Shown here: positions 1 through 6,609 of the stretch, piece by piece
Layout: every line of letters starts with the position of its first letter
Numbering within the stretch: position 1 is the first letter of the stretch
Assembly (NCBI GenBank): GCA_947176875.1
Contig: CAMWSI010000019.1
Coordinates: forward strand, 1 to 9,667
Length of the DNA stretch: 9,667 nt
Reading direction: 5' to 3'
DNA from: an uncultured Bacteroidales bacterium
GTDB taxonomy: Bacteria; Bacteroidota; Bacteroidia; Bacteroidales; P3
Notes under the pieces: model-generated
Told to the model about the DNA's origin: nothing
Database searches by the model: none
What the model saw: only the letters and a program-made list of their open reading frames with translations
Made by a program: the position numbers and the translations under genes

Positions 1-526
1 CATTATGGGCATTCCGGCGATCCACAACCTGGGCAATGGATTGCCGGTCGGCGCGCAAGGCTATGTCATCGGGACTATAGGCACCTTGGCTACGGAAGCG
101 GTATAGCCAACCGACATTCATCCGGACGCCTAAGTTGTCTGTAATCATGTATTTGCCGGCAACTGAGAGCAGGGGTTGCAGATAGGCCTGGCCGCCGACG
201 AAAGCGTCCGTGTCGTCGAAGCCGAAGATATAGGCCAAGTTGAGGAAGGGGTTGGCGTTGATGGTGAATCCCCAGCTGCCGACCTGCGGCAGATAGTCTT
301 CCGGCTTCCAGCTGGCCCGGCGGGCGCGTCGCCATTCTCTTTTCGTCATATAGTCGCCGGCTTGTTCCGTTTGGACGGCCGGTGTCTGGGATGGCGGCGT
401 CTCGGCGTCTTCCTGCGCCGATAGCGGGGAACTGTAGAAAAAGAGGCTTGAAATCAACAAGACCGCGCACAATTTGAAAGAAGGCACCGCTGCGGCACAT
501 TTCTTTCCGAAAAAAAATGTCTTCAT
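1..526 (-). CDS. Exported protein, probable outer-membrane beta-barrel (partial, C-terminus beyond left edge)
   Basis: Read leftward from the ATG at 526, the frame stays open for 175 codons to the window edge, so only the N-terminal part is seen. It starts with a classical signal peptide: basic residues K8/K9, a hydrophobic core at about residues 19-33, and a cleavage site LSA/Q after residue 37, a common Bacteroidetes pattern with Gln at +1. A charged, Arg-rich linker follows (about residues 58-72), then alternating aromatic/hydrophobic stretches such as WGFTINANPFLNLAYIFGF and YMITDNLGVRMNVGWLYRF. These look like beta-strands of an outer-membrane barrel. Specific function is not recognised. 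The gene diverges from the prenyltransferase gene; no clear promoter was found in the gap. Export is a firm reading; the barrel assignment is inference from strand pattern. Confidence 0.75.
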   Translation of the reverse strand, partial: MKTFFFGKKCAAAVPSFKLCAVLLISSLFFYSSPLSAQEDAETPPSQTPAVQTEQAGDYMTKREWRRARRASWKPEDYLPQVGSWGFTINANPFLNLAYIFGFDDTDAFVGGQAYLQPLLSVAGKYMITDNLGVRMNVGWLYRFRSQGAYSPDDIALRADRQSIAQVVDRRNAHN

Positions 527-628
527 AATTCAGGTGTTTTTGAATGTTAATGATTTTTTTTCAGGTTTTTACATGTAATGTTTTTAGTGAAACGAAAGAT
601 TCTCGAACGTAATATACGAAAAAAACGA

Positions 629-636
629 TACTTTTG
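629..636 (+). promoter_or_regulatory. Possible -7 box for the prenyltransferase gene
   Basis: TACTTTTG fits the Bacteroidetes -7 consensus TAnnTTTG and lies 34 bp before the ATG at 671. No TTTG-type -33 element is visible at the usual 19-21 bp upstream, so this is a half-match. It matters because it would place transcription start downstream of the ATG at 578, favouring the 671 start. Confidence 0.35.
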
Positions 637-670
637 TAAAACATTTGTGAAATTACAAGAGACGACAACC

Positions 671-1687
671 ATGAAAAAGATGGGTTATTGGTTGGATAAC
701 GCGCGTTGGATTTCGTTCCCGCAGAGCCTGTTGCCGGGCATGGTCGCGTTTACGCTGGCGTGGCTGGAACACCGCGGTACGGATTTCAATGCCGTTTTGG
801 GGCTGTTGGCCGTGGCGGCCGGGGTCTTGTTGCATTTCGGCATGAACCTGTTTGACGACTATTTCGACTATCGTTATAAAAAGAGCGGTACGCGTACGGT
901 GCAGGCGGCGCAGGGCATCCGCGCCCGCATCGGGAAATGTCCTTATCTGAAAGACGAGGGCGGCGCATCCACGCTCGGGGAACTCGGCCGGGCGTGCGTG
1001 GGCTTCTGTCTCGCGGCCGCGGCCTTGGGCGTCGTCATCGGCTTTTACCGCGGCCTGTCCGTCTGGTATGTGGCGGCCGTCGGGGCTTTCATCGGTCTGG
1101 AGTATTCCGCGCCGCCCCTGCGCCTGAGCTATCACGGCTTGGGCGAACTGGTCATCGGTCTGCTGTTCGGCCCCGTGCTCATGGCGGGCGTCTATGTCTC
1201 GGCCTGCGGCGCATGGTCGTATTCGGTGCTGTTCCTCTCCGTGCCGGTGGGCCTGCTCGTGACCAATATCGTCTATACACATTCGGTCATCGATTATGCG
1301 GCCGACCGGGCCATGGGCAAGCGTACGTTCGCGGGCGTGTTGAAGCGGCCGGGCCTCATGCTGGCGGGGTCGTTCTGCTTTACGCTCCTGCCGTTCCTCA
1401 TCGTGGCCTGCGGCGTGGCGTTCCGCTATCTTTCAGTCTGGTATCTGCTCGTATGGCTGTTCCTGCCGCGCGCCATAGGCCTGTTGTATGCCGTTGTCGT
1501 CTTTATGCGTGACCCGAAGCGCGAACTGCCGCTTGCTTGGTGGGCGAAGCCGGTTCAGATGTGGGATCAGATTCAGGAAGCCGGCATAGAGTGGTTTATG
1601 ATCCGGTGGTTGGCCGCCCGTAACCTGTTGATGTTTTTCGCGCTGATGCTGATTGTGGCCGCCGTGGCCGGCGTCGTGTTCAAATAG
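671..1687 (+). CDS. UbiA-family prenyltransferase, MenA-like
   Basis: A 338-residue polytopic membrane protein. UbiA enzymes attach a polyprenyl chain to an aromatic acceptor in the inner membrane; MenA uses 1,4-dihydroxy-2-naphthoate to make demethylmenaquinone. The first Asp-rich motif is N59-x2-D62-D63-x2-D66, the second is D208-x3-D212-x3-GKR (216-218); these bind Mg-diphosphate in the family. Between them lies PPLRLSYHGLGELVIGLLFGP, very like the MenA segment. An insertion-like loop (about residues 67-95) follows motif one. Length is slightly above the usual 290-310. The ATG at 671 is preferred to one at 578: the upstream 31 codons are AT-rich, basic, lack family-like sequence and carry a possible promoter. 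A radical SAM gene follows in the same direction. The family is firm; the exact acceptor is not, so no symbol is assigned. Confidence 0.8.
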   Translation: MKKMGYWLDNARWISFPQSLLPGMVAFTLAWLEHRGTDFNAVLGLLAVAAGVLLHFGMNLFDDYFDYRYKKSGTRTVQAAQGIRARIGKCPYLKDEGGASTLGELGRACVGFCLAAAALGVVIGFYRGLSVWYVAAVGAFIGLEYSAPPLRLSYHGLGELVIGLLFGPVLMAGVYVSACGAWSYSVLFLSVPVGLLVTNIVYTHSVIDYAADRAMGKRTFAGVLKRPGLMLAGSFCFTLLPFLIVACGVAFRYLSVWYLLVWLFLPRAIGLLYAVVVFMRDPKRELPLAWWAKPVQMWDQIQEAGIEWFMIRWLAARNLLMFFALMLIVAAVAGVVFK

Positions 1688-1775
1688 GGCGCACCGGCTT
1701 CCGTATAGGCGTTTAAGCTTGCGTCGGCGGGCGGTTTTGAGCGTTCGCGGACGGGTTTTTATAAAAAAATAAGAG

Positions 1776-2672
1776 ATGAGACATTTGTTTTATTTGCCGT
1801 GGTGGTACTTCCGCTCCTGTCTGTTGGGCGGCCACCGGCCGTTGCAGACCGTGTTGTTTTTGTCCGACCGCTGCAACCTGCGTTGCAAGCACTGCGCCGT
1901 CTATGCGCGTCAGGAACCGGTCAGCAAGACCTACGCGCAGGTGGAAAGCGAGTTGCGGGGCGCGTATGCGCGGGGTTCGCGTTTTGTGGATTTCGAAGGC
2001 GGGGAGCCGTTCCTGTGGCGCGACGGCGACAGGACCGTGAACGACCTCTGCGACCTGGCGCGTGAAATCGGCTTTTTCACGACCACGATTACGACCAACG
2101 CCCAGTTGCCGTTCGCGGGTTCGCACGCGCATTCCATCTGGGTCAGTATGGACGGCGTGGGGCCGTACCACGACGAAATCCGGGGCGAGGGGGCTTTCGC
2201 CAGGCTGGAACGTAACATCGCCGCTTGCGGACATCCGCATCTGAGTGTGAATATGGTGGTCAATAAATTGAATTATACGCAGATTAGGGCGGCGGCCGAC
2301 TATGCGCGTCGGAATCCTGCCATCGAACAGATTTCGTTCAACTTCCATACGCCTTACGAAGGCACCGAACATCTGTACATCGACGATTGGAATTTGCGCG
2401 TCCGCCTGCTCGACGAGATTATCGCGCTCAAAAAGGCCGGCTATCCGATCATGAATTCCGTTTCGGGTCTGAAGCGTATGAAGGATTTGAATTTCAAGAA
2501 ATCCTGCTGGATTTCGGAATTCATCATGGTGGACGGTACGCTGCTTTCAGAATGCCCCGGCATGACGGCCGACGTCTGCGACCGCTGCGGGTTCTGCATG
2601 GCCGGCGAGATGTACAGCGTGCTGCATTTCAAGCCCGACACGCTGATGGCCGGGTTTAAGTTGAGGATGTAA
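1776..2672 (+). CDS. Radical SAM protein with C-terminal auxiliary cysteine cluster
   Basis: A 298-residue enzyme. C33-x3-C37-x2-C40 is the canonical motif for the [4Fe-4S] cluster that cleaves S-adenosylmethionine, and GGEP at 75-78 is the family's SAM-binding motif. The C-terminus holds five more cysteines (C244, C260, C268, C271, C274), suggesting at least one auxiliary iron-sulfur cluster, a layout recalling SPASM/twitch or HpnH-like proteins. The N-terminus (LFYLPWWYFRSCLLGG) is aromatic and could sit at the membrane. It lies 88 bp after the prenyltransferase gene in the same orientation, with no clear promoter or terminator between, so co-transcription is plausible and the substrate may be the prenylated lipid. 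The radical SAM assignment is firm; the reaction is unknown. Alternatives are a peptide- or cofactor-modifying enzyme. Confidence 0.85.
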   Translation: MRHLFYLPWWYFRSCLLGGHRPLQTVLFLSDRCNLRCKHCAVYARQEPVSKTYAQVESELRGAYARGSRFVDFEGGEPFLWRDGDRTVNDLCDLAREIGFFTTTITTNAQLPFAGSHAHSIWVSMDGVGPYHDEIRGEGAFARLERNIAACGHPHLSVNMVVNKLNYTQIRAAADYARRNPAIEQISFNFHTPYEGTEHLYIDDWNLRVRLLDEIIALKKAGYPIMNSVSGLKRMKDLNFKKSCWISEFIMVDGTLLSECPGMTADVCDRCGFCMAGEMYSVLHFKPDTLMAGFKLRM

Positions 2673-2674
2673 AC

Positions 2675-2689
2675 GGCTGCGCGGCAGCC
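2675..2689 (+). terminator. GC-rich hairpin just after the radical SAM stop
   Basis: GGCTGC, loop GCG, GCAGCC: a perfect 6-bp stem beginning 3 bp after the TAA at 2670-2672. It overlaps the start of the larger palindrome and is mutually exclusive with it. There is no U-tract, so a terminator role is tentative. Confidence 0.35.
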
Positions 2690-2728
2690 CCCCCAAAAGT
2701 TGGACATAAAACTTTGGGGGGCACTTCA
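2688..2728. repeat. Palindromic repeat, left copy (IS3-end-like)
   Basis: A run of seven C (2688-2694), then AAAAGTT, an 8-nt loop GGACATAA, then AACTTT and six G (2716-2721), followed by CACTTCA. Apart from one extra A and one extra C the arms pair fully. A near-identical unit occurs at 8258-8305 in the opposite orientation (GACATAA loop on the other strand). The arrangement G-C(5-7)-x-AAAGTT-x-GACA with a TGAA-type outer end resembles terminal repeats of IS3/IS150-group elements, recalled from knowledge of that family. It could also simply work as a terminator after the radical SAM gene. Confidence 0.7.
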
Positions 2729-2823
2729 TAAATTAGGCTTGGCCGTGTGTGGCGGCGTCATTTTCTTTTCAATCAGTTGTTTATAAAATGATCCCGACTG
2801 CCGTTTCCTACGGCCTTTCTGAT

Positions 2824-2883
2824 TTACTTCTTTGTCGTATTAGCGATTATTTCAAGCAGTTTGTTTATCTGTTCGTCTTTTAC
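2824..2883 (-). pseudogene. Possible 3' remnant of an unrelated leftward gene
   Basis: On the minus strand the stretch encodes VKDEQINKLLEIIANTTKK followed by a TAA (2824-2826). It reads like the amphipathic helical tail of a small protein, and the region 2740-2880 is visibly lower in GC than the tail gene beside it. No start or upstream domain is left. If real, it marks a junction at about 2880 where the phage tail gene was joined to foreign sequence. The rest of the 2673-2860 gap holds only the hairpins above. This is a suggestion; chance cannot be excluded for 19 codons. Confidence 0.25.
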
Positions 2884-4447
2884 GCGCAACAAGGTGCTGT
2901 TCCAGGACAACCAGTTGCATGCTGACGGCGTCAGAATCCGTATCACGGGCATCCGTCAGAGCCTGAACGCCCCCCACAGCCCGGAATTGACGCTGTCGAA
3001 CGAGACGATAGGGCCGCGCCTTTTGGGGCGCATTGAACAGGCGGCATCGCAGGACGTTCTGATAGACGCGGCCTCCCGGTCGGGCCGTCAGTTCACGAAA
3101 CGTACGTTCCGGGACGCGAAGGAGACGATGCAGGCGCTCGATGCCGCGCTGAAGAGTTTCAGTGGCGAGTTCACGGCGGGCATCAGCCCGGTAACCGTCA
3201 ATACGATGCAACTGCTGGTGGGCAGCGAGCAGTGCCAGTTCGAGTTCGTGAGCGGCAAGGACTCGGATACGGTGGTGGACCACGATGCCGGGTACGGCAA
3301 GGGAAGCGGCACGTTCCACTGCGCGGCGGGCTGGGTGCGCTATCAGTCCGGCAGCAGTATCATGACGGGGAATCCGGCATGGCTCTACGCGCACGCGCCG
3401 GCCTTTACGAGCGGCGCACTGACGACCGACAATGCCGACAAGGCCTATTACGTCTATATGCGGGTATCTGGTACAGAAGGGGAGTTCCTCATGTCCGATA
3501 CGCCGAAGAACCTGACGGACGGGAATGACCGCTACCTGCTGCTGGGCATCCTCGACAAGGAGCAGTTCGGCAACCGCTCGTGGTGCCCGATGTACGGCTA
3601 CACCGAGATAACGCCGGGCCGCATACGCGTGGACAAGATCATATCCACCGACGGCAAAACGTATTTCGATTTGGCCAACAACGAGATAGGCGGCCGCATC
3701 AACTTCACGGACGGGTTGGTGTCGGGATTGATAGGTGTGGCCGGCTCGACGGGTGCGGTAAACGCCGGCATGAGCGGGGCTGATGATGAGGATGTGCGCT
3801 TCTGGGCCGGCGCGGATTCGGCCGGTAAGGCCGCCGCGCCGTTCCGCGTACACGACAACGGTAACGTCGTGATGAATGACGCACTGATTGGCGGGGATAG
3901 TATGTTTGGCGGACTTTTGAAGCAGAACGTCATTACGATAGACGGCATGTTCGTGACGGGTGATACGAACGGGAAACAGATTTTCTATTCGCCGATAGGG
4001 GGAGATCGTCCGGTTATCGACTGGTCGCGGATATTCGGATTCAGGACGACCGTCATTATAAAGTCGTTGCCTGCATTCGATTTCATGAATGAGATGTTCG
4101 GATTGAACAAAGAAGGGGCGATTACACCGTCCTATTTCAGAGGCAACCTACACGATTACGTGGGTAACAGGATCCGGATCATCAATGAAAGTTCGAATTT
4201 TGTAAGGATTGAGCGTAATTTTGTCAGACGGCTTGAAGAGGTCGATGATTTTCATGGCAATGAATACAATTTTGATGTTACTGCAAAAGAGACAATTGAA
4301 GTCGGTCATGAGTTGGATGTCGAATTCAAGGTTTTCATTTGTAACGTACACCTGACGGACGGCGGATTGGACCGAATCGTAAAGCGTAAGGTAATGGGCT
4401 GGGAAGTCCTGTATAATGGAAAGGTTACAACGTCGGAGCGCAATTGA
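2861..4447 (+). CDS. Phage tail-tip / central fibre-like structural protein, 5'-truncated
   Basis: The frame is open from 2732; the nominal start is TTG at 2861 and the first in-frame ATG is only at about residue 90, so the gene probably lost its true 5' end. Recognisable phage-like content begins near RNKVLFQDNQLHADGVRIRI. The middle (about residues 150-290) resembles the distal part of Bacteroidales prophage tail proteins: GSGTFHCAAGWVRY, then AYYVYMRVSGTEGEF, then RYLLLGILD, YGYTEITPGRIRVDKIISTDG. A FWAG (314-317)...PFRV (327-330) module with DNG and DALIGG follows, also typical of these proteins. The last 150 residues are more AT-rich and unlike the rest. Its TGA (4445-4447) directly abuts the stop of the antisense lipoprotein gene. 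The role is inferred to be virion tail tip or host contact; in truncated form it may be non-functional. Confidence 0.65.
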   Translation: MFICSSFTRNKVLFQDNQLHADGVRIRITGIRQSLNAPHSPELTLSNETIGPRLLGRIEQAASQDVLIDAASRSGRQFTKRTFRDAKETMQALDAALKSFSGEFTAGISPVTVNTMQLLVGSEQCQFEFVSGKDSDTVVDHDAGYGKGSGTFHCAAGWVRYQSGSSIMTGNPAWLYAHAPAFTSGALTTDNADKAYYVYMRVSGTEGEFLMSDTPKNLTDGNDRYLLLGILDKEQFGNRSWCPMYGYTEITPGRIRVDKIISTDGKTYFDLANNEIGGRINFTDGLVSGLIGVAGSTGAVNAGMSGADDEDVRFWAGADSAGKAAAPFRVHDNGNVVMNDALIGGDSMFGGLLKQNVITIDGMFVTGDTNGKQIFYSPIGGDRPVIDWSRIFGFRTTVIIKSLPAFDFMNEMFGLNKEGAITPSYFRGNLHDYVGNRIRIINESSNFVRIERNFVRRLEEVDDFHGNEYNFDVTAKETIEVGHELDVEFKVFICNVHLTDGGLDRIVKRKVMGWEVLYNGKVTTSERN

Positions 4448-5020
4448 TCAAAACTCGTAGAACCAAAGCGGGTCGAACCAATGATACATGCTGTCGAGAA
4501 GATACCGCTTGGTTAAGATAATGCTGTCGGAGGGGTGTAGCGTGTCCAGGGTGATGTCCCGGTAGAAAAACCGGATTTGGGGATCATAGACATTCGGTCC
4601 CCAATCCGGCACTATGAAACCACCGCGGAGTGGACCGAACCATAGCGTAACAAGATAGTGCCCGGCCTTTAAATTTTTGGTATATAAAAATTCACGATAA
4701 CGGTACGTGCTCCCCGTATCGAAGGTTGAATTGTAATCCCAACGATAATTGGAATCAATGGCAGTGGCGTAAGAACCGTCTTTCATGGTGAGGGTGGCGT
4801 GTCGGAAAACGGATAGGACGGACGCCTCCGGGTCAATTTCATCCGATGAAAGATCGTAAATTTTGATAGGAATAATGCCATCTGCGTAAATGTATATGGA
4901 GCACGTGTCGGCCGAGGTATCGACTTCGGGTTCGTCCCCGCCGGTAAGGGTGTTGGGTTTGTCTTCGCAGGAGATGGCGACGTAGGCGAGCAGGGCGAGT
5001 ATGAGGAGCAGTTTCTTCAT
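4448..5020 (-). CDS. Small lipoprotein, antisense moron-like gene in the phage cassette
   Basis: A 190-residue protein starting at the ATG at 5020. The leader MKKLLLILALLAYVAISC has a lipobox ending at C18, so it should be lipidated and carried to the outer membrane. After an acidic linker (EDKPN...GGDEPEVDTS) the mature part looks beta-rich, with many Tyr/Trp/Phe (SIYIYADG, GHYLVTLWFGP). The family is not recognised. An alternative start at 5068 would put 16 hydrophobic residues before the leader and would lie inside the promoter, so 5020 is preferred. It lies opposite to all other cassette genes, with a canonical promoter 28 bp upstream and its stop codon touching that of the tail gene. That layout is typical of a moron expressed from the prophage state, for example for superinfection exclusion; this role is inference. 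A decayed relative of its leader lies at 6458-6559. Confidence 0.8.
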   Translation of the reverse strand: MKKLLLILALLAYVAISCEDKPNTLTGGDEPEVDTSADTCSIYIYADGIIPIKIYDLSSDEIDPEASVLSVFRHATLTMKDGSYATAIDSNYRWDYNSTFDTGSTYRYREFLYTKNLKAGHYLVTLWFGPLRGGFIVPDWGPNVYDPQIRFFYRDITLDTLHPSDSIILTKRYLLDSMYHWFDPLWFYEF

Positions 5021-5048
5021 GACAGAGAGGCTGTTTGTAATAATACAA

Positions 5049-5079
5049 CAAAGGTAAAAAAATAACAATTAAAAACAAA
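5049..5079 (-). promoter_or_regulatory. Canonical Bacteroidetes promoter for the lipoprotein gene
   Basis: On the minus strand TTTG (5076-5079) is followed by exactly 19 bp and then TACCTTTG (5049-5056), a full match to the TTTG-N19-TAnnTTTG consensus. It ends 28 bp before the ATG at 5020 and is the best promoter in the window. It shares the 67-bp gap with the start of the rightward tail-fibre gene. Confidence 0.8.
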
Positions 5080-5087
5080 GAATAGAT

Positions 5088-6443
5088 ATGTCAGTCAAGA
5101 AAGTAAAGATTAGCGAGTTGCCTCAGTTGCAGCCCGATACTTCAGGCGAAGGTATCTTCATGCCGGCGGCCGATGAAAACAACCGCTCTTACCGCGTGCC
5201 GCTGAGCCGGTACGACAATGCGAAAAACGAAGCCGATAAGGCGGCAAGCGTAGCCGAGAAGGCGGCAGAGGGCGCCATGGCAGCGGCGCAGGAGGCCAAC
5301 GACGCGGCCGACAGGGCCAACGACGCGGCCGAAAAAGCCAACGGTATCGTTGATAATAAGATTGTTGTTGCCAATTCGTTATCGTTTGGTTATAGAGAGA
5401 AAGGCGCCGTGTTTGCCCCGCCCCTTAGCTTGCGCGGGACACCGCAAGATGCCGGCAGTCTCATCTACCGTTTAGGGAAGTCCTATACGATAGACACCGT
5501 ACTGCCGGCGTCGGGCAACCTCGGAGCGCTGTTGGTGGACGTTTGCCAAAACGGCGGCGACGTGAGCGTGCAGTTTGACGGGCGGTACAACAACGGTTGG
5601 TCGGGGATAGGGATTTACCACGGCGTCGGAGAGGTCCACTTGATGAACGGTACGCCCGTGGCAGTGGTCACCGACCTCGGTGAAGACCTCGGCACCCGAT
5701 GGATGTACGTGCCCAACCAGTGGACGAAACTGGGCGGTGCCGGTGACGGTGACGGGGCGGCCGAGGAGGCCCTGGCGGCCGCCAACGAGGCCAAGACAAC
5801 CGCGACTGCGGCGCAGGCAACCGCCGACGAGGTCAAGAAAAGCCTCGCTGGCACGGACGCTCCAGGGCTGGTCGTTAGTGGCACGACCGGGATAGCTGTC
5901 ACATCCCCCGAAGAGGCTGCGAGCTGCATAGGGTTCGGCGGTGGCATCGGCTATATCGGTATCAATTTATTGCGCGGATTTACAGACATAACAAACTTTA
6001 TAATCAGCAATAAAGCTAACCCGACCACGTTCACGCTATTGCTTAATGGTAACTACATGAATGTTCCGGTACCCGGCGTCGGCACAAAAAATATCGGTGT
6101 GTACGGCTATATGACCGTGACTAGCGGATTCGCCTTTTTGGTTAACTTCTCCGGAGAACTTAACGGTGCCTACCGCGGCGCTTTCCTCTTCGCTGACAAC
6201 ACGGGGTGGCAGCGCCTACCGCTTACGGGGATTACTACGAGTTCGAATTACGCCGCTTCGGGAGCGTCGGAAGTACCGGGAGCGCCGGAAGACAGCGAAA
6301 CCGAAAGCGGCGAAGCGGTGCCGGCGGCGGTATTTTCGGACACTGTGCCCGCTGTGGAAGCCGAAGCTGAGGAAGCGGAAACGGAGGCCGAATTAGGAAA
6401 AGAAGCCATTGGAACCATGGAAAATTTGACGGCAGGTAAGTGA
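5088..6443 (+). CDS. Phage tail-fibre-like protein with alanine-rich coiled coils
   Basis: A 451-residue protein. The N-terminus (VKISELPQLQPDTSGEGIF...YRVPLSRY) matches the short attachment module seen at the start of many Bacteroidales phage fibre proteins. Residues about 44-90 form an Ala-rich heptad coiled coil, encoded partly by a 21-bp tandem repeat. A beta-rich domain (about 95-215) with Trp/Tyr/Gly follows, then a second coiled coil (about 225-250) and another beta domain (about 275-385) ending in NTGWQRLPLTGI, which recalls pyocin-knob-type repeats. The last 60 residues are Glu/Ala/Pro-rich, strongly acidic and probably disordered. It presumably trimerises and contacts the host surface. 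The start ATG at 5088 lies 9 bp beyond the -33 box of the opposite-strand promoter. The fibre assignment is good; the receptor is unknown. Confidence 0.75.
   Translation: MSVKKVKISELPQLQPDTSGEGIFMPAADENNRSYRVPLSRYDNAKNEADKAASVAEKAAEGAMAAAQEANDAADRANDAAEKANGIVDNKIVVANSLSFGYREKGAVFAPPLSLRGTPQDAGSLIYRLGKSYTIDTVLPASGNLGALLVDVCQNGGDVSVQFDGRYNNGWSGIGIYHGVGEVHLMNGTPVAVVTDLGEDLGTRWMYVPNQWTKLGGAGDGDGAAEEALAAANEAKTTATAAQATADEVKKSLAGTDAPGLVVSGTTGIAVTSPEEAASCIGFGGGIGYIGINLLRGFTDITNFIISNKANPTTFTLLLNGNYMNVPVPGVGTKNIGVYGYMTVTSGFAFLVNFSGELNGAYRGAFLFADNTGWQRLPLTGITTSSNYAASGASEVPGAPEDSETESGEAVPAAVFSDTVPAVEAEAEEAETEAELGKEAIGTMENLTAGK
5295..5342 (+). repeat. 21-bp in-frame tandem repeat encoding heptads
   Basis: Two 21-bp units at 5295-5315 and 5316-5336, nearly identical and sharing GCCAACGACGCGGCCGA, plus a 6-bp partial third unit. 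They encode the heptads ANDAADR and ANDAAEK in the first coiled coil of the fibre. Coiled-coil length could change here by unit gain or loss. Confidence 0.8.
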
Positions 6444-6457
6444 ATTTAATGATATGG

Positions 6458-6559
6458 TCATGAGCGATAAGACTGCGATTGTTGTTCGGTTTCGGGCTTT
6501 TCGTCACAGGAAATGGCGGCGTAGGCGAGCGGGGTGAGGATAAGGATCGGTTTCTGTGG
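6458..6559 (-). pseudogene. Decayed copy of the lipoprotein leader
   Basis: Read leftward from 6559, 33 codons encode QKPILILTPLAYAAISCDEK, PETEQQSQ and a short end before TGA at 6458-6460. It aligns without gaps to the leader of the lipoprotein at 5020: LAYAAISCDEKPET versus LAYVAISCEDKPNT, with the lipid-acceptor Cys again at codon 18. By hand count about 54 of the first 72 nt match. The ATG position has become CCA and the mature domain is gone. It lies between the tail-fibre stop (6441-6443) and the next rightward gene, the same antisense placement as the intact copy. A -7 box lies at exactly the same distance upstream. It is a relic of a duplicated or exchanged lipoprotein gene. Confidence 0.7.
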
Positions 6560-6587
6560 CTAAAAGTTTGTTTGTGAGTGCTGAATG

Positions 6588-6595
6588 CAAAGATA
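6588..6595 (-). promoter_or_regulatory. Relic -7 box of the decayed lipoprotein gene
   Basis: On the minus strand TATCTTTG fits TAnnTTTG and lies 28 bp before the ex-start codon, the same spacing as at the intact lipoprotein gene. The -33 position 19 bp upstream (6615-6618) reads CCAT instead of TTTG and lies inside the start of the rightward gene, so the promoter is probably dead. Confidence 0.45.
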
Positions 6596-6609
6596 AACAA
6601 AAATATCAA

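Noticed and set aside
90..500. A 136-codon leftward frame inside the exported-protein gene
   Set aside because: It is out of frame with the signal-peptide frame, which is open from 526 to the edge, and its product is Arg/Pro-rich with no domain, as expected of a shadow frame in GC-rich DNA.
578..670. An upstream in-frame ATG for the prenyltransferase
   Set aside because: The extra 31 residues are basic, AT-rich and overlap a possible -7 box. The family N-terminus starts naturally at 671.
653..2372. Long leftward frames opposite the prenyltransferase and radical SAM genes (653-1282, 1713-2372)
   Set aside because: Both lie antisense to clearly conserved enzymes and show no motif. High GC content produces such open frames.
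2852..3853. A 333-codon leftward frame opposite the tail gene
   Set aside because: Its product is Arg/Ala/His-rich low-complexity sequence with no family signature, whereas the opposite frame encodes recognisable phage tail motifs.
5088..6443. A diversity-generating retroelement acting on the fibre gene
   Set aside because: Such systems are common in Bacteroidetes phages, but there is no reverse transcriptase, no template-repeat copy and no C-type lectin-like end in the window.
6454..6537. A short rightward frame between the fibre gene and the membrane protein gene
   Set aside because: It is the complement of the decayed lipoprotein leader and gives an Arg-rich peptide without any signal.
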